Assembly: GCA_902478985.1 (NCBI GenBank)
Contig: CABSNH010000046.1
Span: 1 to 11,092, forward strand
Direction: 5' to 3'
DNA: 11,092 nt
Source: an uncultured Collinsella sp.
GTDB lineage: Bacteria; Actinomycetota; Coriobacteriia; Coriobacteriales; Coriobacteriaceae
Position 1 is the first letter of the stretch, and each line of letters opens with the position of its first letter. Shown piece by piece: positions 1 through 8,224 of the stretch. The notes beneath the pieces are model-generated. The model was not told where the DNA came from. It saw only the letters and a list, made by a program, of their open reading frames with translations, and did not search any database. The translations under genes were made by a program, and so were the position numbers.

Positions 1-3000
1 GATACGGTAACTCTGGGTAGTGGTACCAAATCGCAGGCGAATATCACGTCAGGAGGCAGCAAAGCTGACTGTCGCGTTGGCGAGGCGTTTGGCTCGGTTG
101 GTGATTGTAAGGCCACGATCAATGTTGATGGTCTCACCATCGGCGGCAACATCAGTGCCGGTTCCAACGCTAAAAATAACCTCATTGGTGGTCTCATCGG
201 CTATATTAACCAGGGAAGCGTAACTAAAAACGTTACAATCGCCGGCCTTGCCTACAAGGACTTTTCGATGACGGTGGGTAAGAACGGTGACAAGAAAAAT
301 GGCTCTGGCGGCCTTTTGGGCTACAGCTGGGGCAACTCCATTGTGACTATCCAGAGCGATGCGACTGCATACGCTCTGTCAACGGCGAACACTACGCTCA
401 CAGCAGAGAATAATGTCGAATTTGGTGGTCTTGTTTACGCGGCAAGTGGGCATTGGGTTATTGGCAAAAAGGCAATCGACCTAGAGGGCGCTACCTTTAG
501 CGCAGCGAAGGGAGAAAGCGGTAAGAGCTATTCTGGGGAAGGCTCTCTCAGATTTGGTCTGCTGATTTGTCGAGCCGCCAAGGTGGAAAATGCGGACTGC
601 AAATATGGTGCGAATACAGATACATATACGGGTTTGTATTTGGAAAACACATCGTACTGGGGCGATGCGTACAAGGTTAATGAGAATAACGGCGCTATTG
701 ATACGAACGCAACCGTTTTCGATGAGTGGGTTGCGGACACACGCGGTCAAGGCCGCACGGTTACCGACAATGGATGGAATGCAGTGATTTCCCTGCATTC
801 CAGTGAAGAAAAGCTCCACATGAGTGCCCGCGAGAAGATTAATAGCTATCAGAATCGCACAGTATACGGAAGCGAACGCCCTACAAACGAATACGCCAGG
901 TACTATTACAACCTGGATAAAGCTTGGGCATCGGTCAAGGATACGCCGAGGGTTAAGGACAACAAAAACGATGATTCGCACTGGATGGAGACGCCCGAGG
1001 ACGTACTTCTTTGGAGCGTGAGGCTATACGCTCCCAATGGGATAGCGGATTATATAACTGGCGATTCGAACCCCTCGCTCTATACGGGCCTCGTTGCTCG
1101 CATAGGAAAAGCCGGCACCTCAGAGGACGCTAAGGCCGATATCAACTTTACGGGCTACAGCTATTATCCGACCGATACAGCGGGCCAGCAGGTGCTGATC
1201 AACAACGCCGCTATTACGTTTTGCTATTCCGATATCAAAGCCAAAGAGACTGGTGCCAACAATAAGAGCAACGATGTCAAATCACAGCATGCAAACATGC
1301 ATACGGGCCTGATTTGCACCCTTGCGTACGCTAGCGACAACAACCTTAAGGTCACCAATGTTTCTATGGCGGGCACCATAGGCAAGCTGGTTAACGACGG
1401 CGGCGATGGCGGCGATTCAACATCGGGCGCATTGGTGTGCCGTATCGCTGGTAAAGACTCCATCCCAGCTGTCGGAAAGATATCCAACATCGTTATCGAC
1501 GGCTTGGAGCTAAACGGCTTGGCGATTGACGATGTAGACAACAAGGACAAGAAGGATTGCGCGCCCCTGTTGATTAACAAAATGCCCACGGCGGTGAACC
1601 TTACCGTTAAAAACCTATCAATTGTTGATGCCGCCTATAAGAAGGTCGGCAAATACCAGCATGCTGCCACAAGTCTCTTTGGCAAGCTGGGCAGCTCTTC
1701 GGGCAATATGGTGACCGCCTCGTTTAGTGACAATGTTTGCGTGCCGGGAAAGGTTAACGACAGTATTTTTACAAAGGCAACCTTTTTGGATAGCTTCGAG
1801 TATGCCAAAGACGGCACCGGCTCTGCTACGTATGTCTTCTATAGGGATGTAGAGGGAAAGAATCAGCCGACCTACGGCAAAGAGATCGATGCCCTGGGCG
1901 GGGAATACGAGGGCGACCAGCTCTGGTATTACGACGATGCGCTCCACGGATTCAACGATGGCTATGTGTCTGATGGAACCGTGACAGCCAGCAAGACGGG
2001 CGGCAACTTCAACGCTTACCTTCCCTACGTTGCGACACCATACAAGAAAAATGGAACTACGCACGAAATCAAGGTTAACCAGCGTGTTGCAAGTCTTGAG
2101 ACCGGATGCGGCACATACAGCGATCCGTATACTATCTCCTCCGCCAGAGAGGCCTATGCGGTTTCGAACTACATCAATAATGGCAACGATGCCGCTGACG
2201 GCTGGAGGGTCTCTATCACGCAGGACCAGAATGCCGAATGTGGCCGACGATCGGGCGGTGACAAATCTCGTGAGGCTGTTTATGTATACAACCAGACGAG
2301 CGGTAAATGGGTTAAAGATGGCGATTCGACTGTTGAGCTCGAGAACGAAACCATGCATCGCTATCTGCAAAGTGCGTATTACAGCATCGAGCCAAAAGAT
2401 GAAAATAACAACGCCACTAGCACGTTGAACCTTGACGGTAAGAATTTCAAAGGATTCGGCAACATCACCAATCCGTTCCGAGGTGTGATCGTCGGCAACC
2501 TGTCCGATGCAAAATCGGGCAATAGCAGCGGCGCTGAAATAAAAATCAGCAACGGCACGGGCGATCAGCTCCGAGGCCTTATCCCGTACAGCTACGGTAG
2601 CGTGGTCAAGGACTTGGTCGTAACCTATTCAGGCGATCCTGTTGCCATCGAATCGGCGGATAAAGATTCATCAAATGCGACCCCCGGCTCCTTCTTCGGA
2701 GGCATTGTTGGATGCATCATGGGCGGCGACAATATTTTCGACAATGTGCAAGTTAAGGCTGAGGGTAATTTTGCCGTCTCTGGTGGAGGAACCAAGTCGC
2801 ATCTTGTTCCCATTGGCGGCTATGTTGGTGCTATCTGCGGCGGCGGCGTGATTTTCCGCGGTATGAACGACAGGGACGATTCATGGCGAAGCGCCACCAA
2901 GGATGTGGGTGGTCTCTACGATAACCCCTACGTTGGGCGCGTTATCGACGGCTATGCCTTCAGCGAGGGCTGCCAGGTCGATAATGGCGGCCAGAACTAC

Positions 3001-6000
3001 AAGATTGTGGAGCTCAACGATGCCGATGCTGGTGGCATAACGACGAGCGATACCCATATGGCCTACAGCTGGCAAGTCGGGGGCGTGCAACATGATGGCG
3101 CCGCAACCGTTCAGGTCAACAGTTCAAAGGGACTGCTTATTTTGTCTGCGATTATCAGTAGTGGTTCGGCTGCGGGCGCAGCGCACACCAACGTTGAGAC
3201 CCCAAGCGGAACCTATCGAGGCTCAAGAGCATATGAAGGATGCTCCTTTACCGAGGATGCCTTGGCGAAGAAGAGCTATCGATTTGGCAACGAGCAGTTT
3301 GGCAAGGTCCGCAATGCGGCCTATAACAACGTTGGCACAGCGGGCAGCAGTGATTTTCAGACGGCAAAGAACGATGATCAGAAAGCACCTGGTAACCAGA
3401 ACTGGCAAGGTCCACTTGATGGAACCGATAAGCAGGCTGCTGATGGACAGGTCAACTCTCCGTACCTAGTGAGCAAATATGCCAATTGGGCTACGGGGTG
3501 CATTTGCGCGACGGGCATCACCGGCATTCGACTTAAGCTCGCTCAGGGCGGCGAGTATGATATGACAGAATACGGCACTGCCTATCAGGGACTATCGGGT
3601 CGCTACTATTCGAATGCATGTGTTACATCGAAGGGGAGCAATGAGCGCAGCTACATTACGCCGTCGATTGCCTGCATTGATGGCAACGGGGCATCGGTAA
3701 CCGTCAATAATAACTTTAAAGAGTACGCTGACGACGACTACAAAGTTGCGAGTGTCGGTGCACTGTTCAATAACATCGCGTTTACCTCGGCGGACTATGT
3801 GAAGAGTGCCATTGCGGCCAACGATGGGGCGCAGGTCCGCAATCTTACGTTCAAAAACTGCGATTTGTCGATGAGCTACATCAATGCTGAGGGCGAGTTC
3901 CAGGTCAAGCAAGATACCGATACGCTGCAGCTGGGCGTCGGTTGCCTTGCAGGCGTTACGTCGAACCTTAATTCGCAGGAAGCGCAGGGCGTATACAAAA
4001 ACATTACTATTGACGACTGCACCGTTACCGGTGGCGCAAACGCCGGCGGACTTATAGGCAGCGTTGGCTACATGGGGCTGGCATCCAATAAAGAATCTCG
4101 TATGGTAACTTCCGTATTGAATTATTCTGCTGCCGCGCAGGCACCCGTTAAACTTGTTGACTGCCTTTACAAAAACTCAGAGATATCCGCCGAGGCCAAT
4201 GCGGGCGGTTTTGTTGGCAAGCTGCTAGGAACGACGTTCTCGGTTGATGTGAATGCCGAGAACAATAATGACGCAAAGCGCGCATCGGGCGATAGCATCA
4301 ATTTGATGGGAGTGAATTCAACCGTGCGAGGCACTTCCGTCTGGGCTGGCAATGGGGAGGCCTGTACGGTTGGCGGCTTGCTGGGCCTCACGGCTGCTCA
4401 GGTGAAGGTCGGCGAGGCGACTCATGCCGAGAACCCCGTGACGTTGAGCGATGTAACTGTCACGACCGATGCTGCCGTCGGCAACAGTTTTGCTAACACG
4501 CGTGGTCTGGGCGGTGTGATCGGTAAGGCGGAGAATGCCGTCTCGATAAAGCATGTTTCTAATGAATCGACTAAAGCTGCCGCCTCGGAATCCCCAGCCT
4601 ATCTTGGATCGATTAATTCGGTGGGACAGACTTCGGTCCGATATATGTATGTTGGCGGCATGGTTGGTTGCGGAACCCAGAGCATGACGTTTGATGACTG
4701 CAGTGTCCTAAAAGTCAGGATTGCCGCATGTGAATGTTCGGGCGGCGTCGCGGGGCTGATTGCTAACAACAAGGCCTTCACGGCAAATAACATTCGGGTT
4801 AAGGGAATCCAGATTGACGGTGCATATTCTGGAGGAGTACTCGGCCAGGCTGGCGGAACAGGCAATACCGTTGTGCTGAGCAACTCATCGGTCGCTGACA
4901 GCGTATTTAAAACAAAGAGGTGCAGCTGGTCAAACCATCCCGATGGCGCCCATACGTACTCCGGCGGCATCATCGGCGATACGAAGGGGACCATCAGGCT
5001 GTCTAATATTTTGGTCAGCGAAAATGAGTTTACGGATAAGGGTATCGACCACTTTTATCAAGGTCAGCTTTTCGGTGATGTTGCGCCCCAAGACATTAAC
5101 GGCATATATGCATCTGGTCTTGATGTACAGCTAAAAAGCGGGCAAAAGCAGGGCGATGTGCCGGGCTTGATGCATTATCGAATCCCTGCTTCTACCACCG
5201 ACGTTAACAAGAAATGTTATTTCGCTTTCGCCGACTATAACGATGTGTCAACAAAGGACGCTACGGCTGGCGGTCACTACGGCGGTGACGGGTCTGATCT
5301 TTATAATGACGACGCTGTGGACGCTGCTGTCGATTCGGCGAGTCCGTATGTTACGACGAATCCGGTGAGCGGTGAGCTCAAGGTGAAGGCTACGAGCGAT
5401 TCCGCCGAGAAGTCGCTTTTTGGCGATGGCGTGTCAATATCGACGGCTGAGACAATTCAGGGTGATGCGAACAACCCGGTTGACGGACGGTATACCTATA
5501 CCAATATCGGAGGGATTGACAAGAACGGTAACTATCGACCCAGCAACGCCTATGACGCAAAATCAAAGAGCAAGTTTAGTGATTTGAACCAAGATGCAAA
5601 GGACAAGAAGTTTAACGTCCTGGTCATTCCCGGTAATGATACCGAGACAGTGAAAAACTATCTCAACTTGGTCACCAACGGCGGCTTCTCCGATGCCGTG
5701 CGACTCAATCCGTCGACAAAGGGCGATTCGTCGTTCGTGACTGCCAAGACAGAGAGATTCACGCTTGTTGACGACTCATTTGTGCGGAGCGATGAGCCGG
5801 CTTCCCTTCAAGTACTTAAGAACGGAACGGATGACATGTCCTTCCGCGTGTCGACCGAGTGGGACAACAATCAGAACCGCTTTACGCTGCTTACAGTGAC
5901 GTTTAATGACGGTGCGGGCCATACGTATAAGGTTCAGGTGCCCATTGTGGTCAAGCGCATGCTCGAGATTGATTTTTCGGCTACTTATACATATGGCACC

Positions 6001-8004
6001 AACTATATGAGTGCTGCTTATGGCACGTTGCAGGACCATGTGCTGACCGGCATGGGGGATGCCATGACGGGCTATTTGACGTGGACCTACAACGAGGCGA
6101 TGGGTAATACGAGCGAACGCTACGGCTTGGACACGCTGCTCGAGTCCGGCGGTGCGCTCAAGCCGGTTGCCAAGTCGATTGTGTTTACCACGAGCGATGA
6201 AACAGTGGCAGATGGCACCTTACCTTCGGGTACCCAGCTGACGCTTGTGGATACGCGGCACAACAATAAGCAATATAAGTACACGGTTAAGGATGAGGAT
6301 ACAACTGGAACAAGGACCACGATCCCTCTGGCAAAATTCACCGATGGCAGCAGCTCTTATCAGGACCAATGGCTAAGTGAACTTATGGGCGTTACAGCCA
6401 AGCAGAAAAATAATGGCGGATGGGTCAAAATGAATAATCCGTCAGCTCAGGACATTGCGGACAAGGCCGTGGCCAAGGTCGAAGGCGACTACTACCGTCT
6501 TGCTGCCGAGGGAGAACCGGCGGGCAGTGACCGCTTTAACTTGTCCCTGTGCGACGATAAGGGTGCTTCGAAGGAGGCTACCGTTTCGGAAGATTTCTTC
6601 TTAGTCGTGCGTGTGCCCAATGGGTCTTCTAAAAATGTAAACGGCTGCACGAAAACCTCTATCGCTGTGCCGACGGATATCAATGCCCACGTCAACCATG
6701 TGCGCCGATTTGATAAGAGGCAGGAAGACAAGCATTCGAACAACGAGAGCACGTATAGCATCGCATCGAGTTATACGCAGAGCCTTATCGACAACAAGAA
6801 ACAGACCGATTCTGACGAGATTGTTCAGATGCAGCGCAACGGCACCGATACGGAGTACAAGAATCTTCAGATTGATGTGACCGATACGATATCGTTGGGC
6901 GAGAACAAGTACGGCGGTAACGATGCCTTGTACTTCCAGCTTAATTCGTCGCTTGCAAAGTTCGAGAATGGTGCGAGTGCTGGTGCCGTCGGCTACCCTG
7001 AGGGCGCCAGGATCAAGAATCTAAAGTTCTATGCGATGGTGGGAGATGTCTACTACACCCTAAACGATTCGGGCTGGTTACCGGCTGAATCCGCGGAACC
7101 CGTCGTTAGCAAAAAAGAATTCAAAGCCGGGGGAGGAGACCTTTCTCTCGTGTTCTCCAGTGGCGATGCCGTTGACGGGGGCAATGCCATTAATCTCCAA
7201 GGCATTCGTGAAATTGCCCAAGAGAGAGGCACGACGTTCTCCATCAGGGTAACGGCCGATGTAGAGATGAACGAGTCGCAATGCCAAGCGGCCATCGTGG
7301 CGTCGTCTGAAACGGATAGTGGACAGACTTCATACACGAAGCCGACGTATCGCTCGTTCCTCTCCACGCACGCGGAGTCCCTCAGCACAAGCAGCACCAC
7401 GGGCGACAATGCTGGTGGCGTGCGTTACTATCGCCAAAGCGGCTCGTCGACCATTGCGCTGATCGCCACGCAGAAGAAGCAGCTCGGCATCAACGTCGAC
7501 GACCTGACTTCTGCTGACGGCGCTATCGCGCTGGTGGGCACGTATGATATGTCCGAGTTTGGCGGCGCTGATGCCATGATTGCCAAGGCAAAGACGCTTA
7601 CATATACCCTGACACTTCAGCAACGCCAGTATGATGGCACGTATAAGGACGTCAGCGGCATAGATAGGTACATAACGACCAAAAGCGACCATTTGGGCGC
7701 GGGAAGCGTTAGCGGAGACCGAAAATCAATCGTCTTCACCGACGGTAAGGGAACGGGTAGTTTCGCCACGCGCGAGGGCATGAGCACTTTCAAGCATCGT
7801 TTCGTGGTCGAAGTGAACACTTCTGTTGAGAGCGCTGACCTCCAGCATTTTTATGCGAACTATCGTTTAGTACTTACGGCGAACCTGACGGGTGGTGGTA
7901 TTGATGACAAGCCGAGAAACGCTGAGTCAATCCCCGATTATCCCAACTCTGACTACGTAACCTATACACTCACGAAGGTAAAGAAAGACGGCATCGATCA
8001 CTAA
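1..8004 (+). CDS. Giant repetitive surface-type protein with GLUG-like beta-solenoid repeats (5' end outside window)
   Basis: The frame is open from base 1 to the TAA at 8002-8004, so the start lies upstream; the ATG at 268 is internal and has no special support. At least 2667 residues are visible. About residues 1-1700 carry many G-G-[LIVFM]-[LIVA]-G motifs (for example residues 63-67, 103-107, 900-904, 939-943 and eight more between 1349 and 1659), usually followed by short strands ending in N, D or S. This pattern is typical of GLUG-motif or parallel beta-helix surface proteins. From about residue 1740 the motifs stop and a beta-rich region follows. It includes a conserved-looking segment FNVLVIPGNDTE (near residue 1871) and LPSGTQLTLVD (from residue 2074), which resemble segments I associate with giant cell-surface proteins of gut Firmicutes and Coriobacteria. 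The C-terminus, ending KKDGIDH, has no LPXTG motif, membrane segment or basic tail. An adhesin or glycan/host-interaction role is inference only. A strong terminator lies 24 bases after the stop. Confidence 0.9.
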   Translation, partial: DTVTLGSGTKSQANITSGGSKADCRVGEAFGSVGDCKATINVDGLTIGGNISAGSNAKNNLIGGLIGYINQGSVTKNVTIAGLAYKDFSMTVGKNGDKKNGSGGLLGYSWGNSIVTIQSDATAYALSTANTTLTAENNVEFGGLVYAASGHWVIGKKAIDLEGATFSAAKGESGKSYSGEGSLRFGLLICRAAKVENADCKYGANTDTYTGLYLENTSYWGDAYKVNENNGAIDTNATVFDEWVADTRGQGRTVTDNGWNAVISLHSSEEKLHMSAREKINSYQNRTVYGSERPTNEYARYYYNLDKAWASVKDTPRVKDNKNDDSHWMETPEDVLLWSVRLYAPNGIADYITGDSNPSLYTGLVARIGKAGTSEDAKADINFTGYSYYPTDTAGQQVLINNAAITFCYSDIKAKETGANNKSNDVKSQHANMHTGLICTLAYASDNNLKVTNVSMAGTIGKLVNDGGDGGDSTSGALVCRIAGKDSIPAVGKISNIVIDGLELNGLAIDDVDNKDKKDCAPLLINKMPTAVNLTVKNLSIVDAAYKKVGKYQHAATSLFGKLGSSSGNMVTASFSDNVCVPGKVNDSIFTKATFLDSFEYAKDGTGSATYVFYRDVEGKNQPTYGKEIDALGGEYEGDQLWYYDDALHGFNDGYVSDGTVTASKTGGNFNAYLPYVATPYKKNGTTHEIKVNQRVASLETGCGTYSDPYTISSAREAYAVSNYINNGNDAADGWRVSITQDQNAECGRRSGGDKSREAVYVYNQTSGKWVKDGDSTVELENETMHRYLQSAYYSIEPKDENNNATSTLNLDGKNFKGFGNITNPFRGVIVGNLSDAKSGNSSGAEIKISNGTGDQLRGLIPYSYGSVVKDLVVTYSGDPVAIESADKDSSNATPGSFFGGIVGCIMGGDNIFDNVQVKAEGNFAVSGGGTKSHLVPIGGYVGAICGGGVIFRGMNDRDDSWRSATKDVGGLYDNPYVGRVIDGYAFSEGCQVDNGGQNYKIVELNDADAGGITTSDTHMAYSWQVGGVQHDGAATVQVNSSKGLLILSAIISSGSAAGAAHTNVETPSGTYRGSRAYEGCSFTEDALAKKSYRFGNEQFGKVRNAAYNNVGTAGSSDFQTAKNDDQKAPGNQNWQGPLDGTDKQAADGQVNSPYLVSKYANWATGCICATGITGIRLKLAQGGEYDMTEYGTAYQGLSGRYYSNACVTSKGSNERSYITPSIACIDGNGASVTVNNNFKEYADDDYKVASVGALFNNIAFTSADYVKSAIAANDGAQVRNLTFKNCDLSMSYINAEGEFQVKQDTDTLQLGVGCLAGVTSNLNSQEAQGVYKNITIDDCTVTGGANAGGLIGSVGYMGLASNKESRMVTSVLNYSAAAQAPVKLVDCLYKNSEISAEANAGGFVGKLLGTTFSVDVNAENNNDAKRASGDSINLMGVNSTVRGTSVWAGNGEACTVGGLLGLTAAQVKVGEATHAENPVTLSDVTVTTDAAVGNSFANTRGLGGVIGKAENAVSIKHVSNESTKAAASESPAYLGSINSVGQTSVRYMYVGGMVGCGTQSMTFDDCSVLKVRIAACECSGGVAGLIANNKAFTANNIRVKGIQIDGAYSGGVLGQAGGTGNTVVLSNSSVADSVFKTKRCSWSNHPDGAHTYSGGIIGDTKGTIRLSNILVSENEFTDKGIDHFYQGQLFGDVAPQDINGIYASGLDVQLKSGQKQGDVPGLMHYRIPASTTDVNKKCYFAFADYNDVSTKDATAGGHYGGDGSDLYNDDAVDAAVDSASPYVTTNPVSGELKVKATSDSAEKSLFGDGVSISTAETIQGDANNPVDGRYTYTNIGGIDKNGNYRPSNAYDAKSKSKFSDLNQDAKDKKFNVLVIPGNDTETVKNYLNLVTNGGFSDAVRLNPSTKGDSSFVTAKTERFTLVDDSFVRSDEPASLQVLKNGTDDMSFRVSTEWDNNQNRFTLLTVTFNDGAGHTYKVQVPIVVKRMLEIDFSATYTYGTNYMSAAYGTLQDHVLTGMGDAMTGYLTWTYNEAMGNTSERYGLDTLLESGGALKPVAKSIVFTTSDETVADGTLPSGTQLTLVDTRHNNKQYKYTVKDEDTTGTRTTIPLAKFTDGSSSYQDQWLSELMGVTAKQKNNGGWVKMNNPSAQDIADKAVAKVEGDYYRLAAEGEPAGSDRFNLSLCDDKGASKEATVSEDFFLVVRVPNGSSKNVNGCTKTSIAVPTDINAHVNHVRRFDKRQEDKHSNNESTYSIASSYTQSLIDNKKQTDSDEIVQMQRNGTDTEYKNLQIDVTDTISLGENKYGGNDALYFQLNSSLAKFENGASAGAVGYPEGARIKNLKFYAMVGDVYYTLNDSGWLPAESAEPVVSKKEFKAGGGDLSLVFSSGDAVDGGNAINLQGIREIAQERGTTFSIRVTADVEMNESQCQAAIVASSETDSGQTSYTKPTYRSFLSTHAESLSTSSTTGDNAGGVRYYRQSGSSTIALIATQKKQLGINVDDLTSADGAIALVGTYDMSEFGGADAMIAKAKTLTYTLTLQQRQYDGTYKDVSGIDRYITTKSDHLGAGSVSGDRKSIVFTDGKGTGSFATREGMSTFKHRFVVEVNTSVESADLQHFYANYRLVLTANLTGGGIDDKPRNAESIPDYPNSDYVTYTLTKVKKDGIDH
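4045..4977 (+). repeat. Dense run of eight GG-h-h-G solenoid motifs inside the giant protein
   Basis: Eight copies of the pentapeptide G-G-hydrophobic-hydrophobic-G start at 4045 (GGLIG), 4204 (GGFVG), 4372 (GGLLG), 4510 (GGVIG), 4654 (GGMVG), 4741 (GGVAG), 4831 (GGVLG) and 4963 (GGIIG). The spacings are 53, 56, 46, 48, 29, 30 and 44 residues. Between them the sequence alternates short hydrophobic strands with polar N/D/S turns, and often reads like D-C-[ST]-V before the next repeat. The motif matches the GLUG-type repeats known from bacterial surface proteins; the assignment as a right-handed beta-helix is inference from pattern, not a model. DNA identity between units is low, so this is an old protein-level repeat rather than a recent tandem duplication. 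Confidence 0.7.
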
Positions 8005-8028
8005 TCCTAAGACCCACTAGCCACGCGA

Positions 8029-8063
8029 GGGGCGGCAACCACCCGGTTGCTGCCCCCTTTTTT
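8029..8063 (+). terminator. Intrinsic terminator of the giant surface gene
   Basis: A 12-bp stem pairs 8029-8040 with 8045-8056, with one G-U pair at 8034/8051 and a 4-base loop (ACCC). After one C at 8057 comes a run of six T (8058-8063). It starts 24 bases after the stop codon of the giant gene and should separate its transcription from the next gene. Confidence 0.9.
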
Positions 8064-8109
8064 GCTCGCGCAATCCCTGTCCAGCTGCTGTCGAAGAAAG
8101 GTGTTTTAG

Positions 8110-8210
8110 CTTTCCACCTAACTATCCAACTTTCCACTTAACTTACCAACTAAGGTGGAAAGCTGGAAAGTTAGCTGGAAAGCTGGTAAGTTAGGTGGAA
8201 AGTTGGAAAG
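8110..8210. repeat. Left palindromic array of phased GGAAAG/CTTTCC repeats
   Basis: The first half carries CTTTCC-type hexamers on the + strand at 8110, 8122 (CTATCC), 8130 and 8142 (CTTACC). The second half carries GGAAAG-type hexamers at 8157, 8165, 8177, 8185 (GGTAAG), 8197 and 8205. Start-to-start distances are 12, 8, 12 in the first half and 8, 12, 8, 12, 8 in the second, so the arrays run outward from a centre near 8151-8161 with a 20-bp superperiod. The two halves form a long imperfect inverted repeat: 8110-8150 against 8162-8202 matches at 34 of 41 positions, with an 11-base spacer. The array ends at the ribosome binding site of the following gene. It is not CRISPR-like: there are no unique spacers. 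Probable roles are a multi-site operator, a structured leader RNA or the end of a cassette. Confidence 0.9.
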
Positions 8211-8212
8211 TT

Positions 8213-8218
8213 GGGAGG
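8213..8218 (+). promoter_or_regulatory. Ribosome binding site GGGAGG that fixes the start at 8225
   Basis: GGGAGG lies six bases upstream of the ATG at 8225. An in-frame GTG at 8195 would put the binding site inside the gene and would encode part of the repeat array, so 8225 is the better start. The site directly abuts the last repeat hexamer (8205-8210). Protein or RNA structure on the array could therefore affect translation as well as transcription. I see no convincing -35/-10 pair between the terminator at 8063 and this site. Confidence 0.75.
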
Positions 8219-8224
8219 TTCGGC

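Noticed and set aside
268..270. ATG at 268 as the true start of the giant gene
   Set aside because: The same frame is open back to base 1 and already carries the repeat motif GGLIG at 187-201. There is no ribosome binding site before 268.
1618..2370. Minus-strand open frame of 250 codons inside the giant gene
   Set aside because: It is fully antisense to a continuous repeat-bearing protein, with no start context or recognisable family.
8195..8224. GTG at 8195 as start of the AlbA_2 protein
   Set aside because: It would place the GGGAGG site inside the gene and add residues encoded by the repeat. The ATG at 8225 has ideal spacing.
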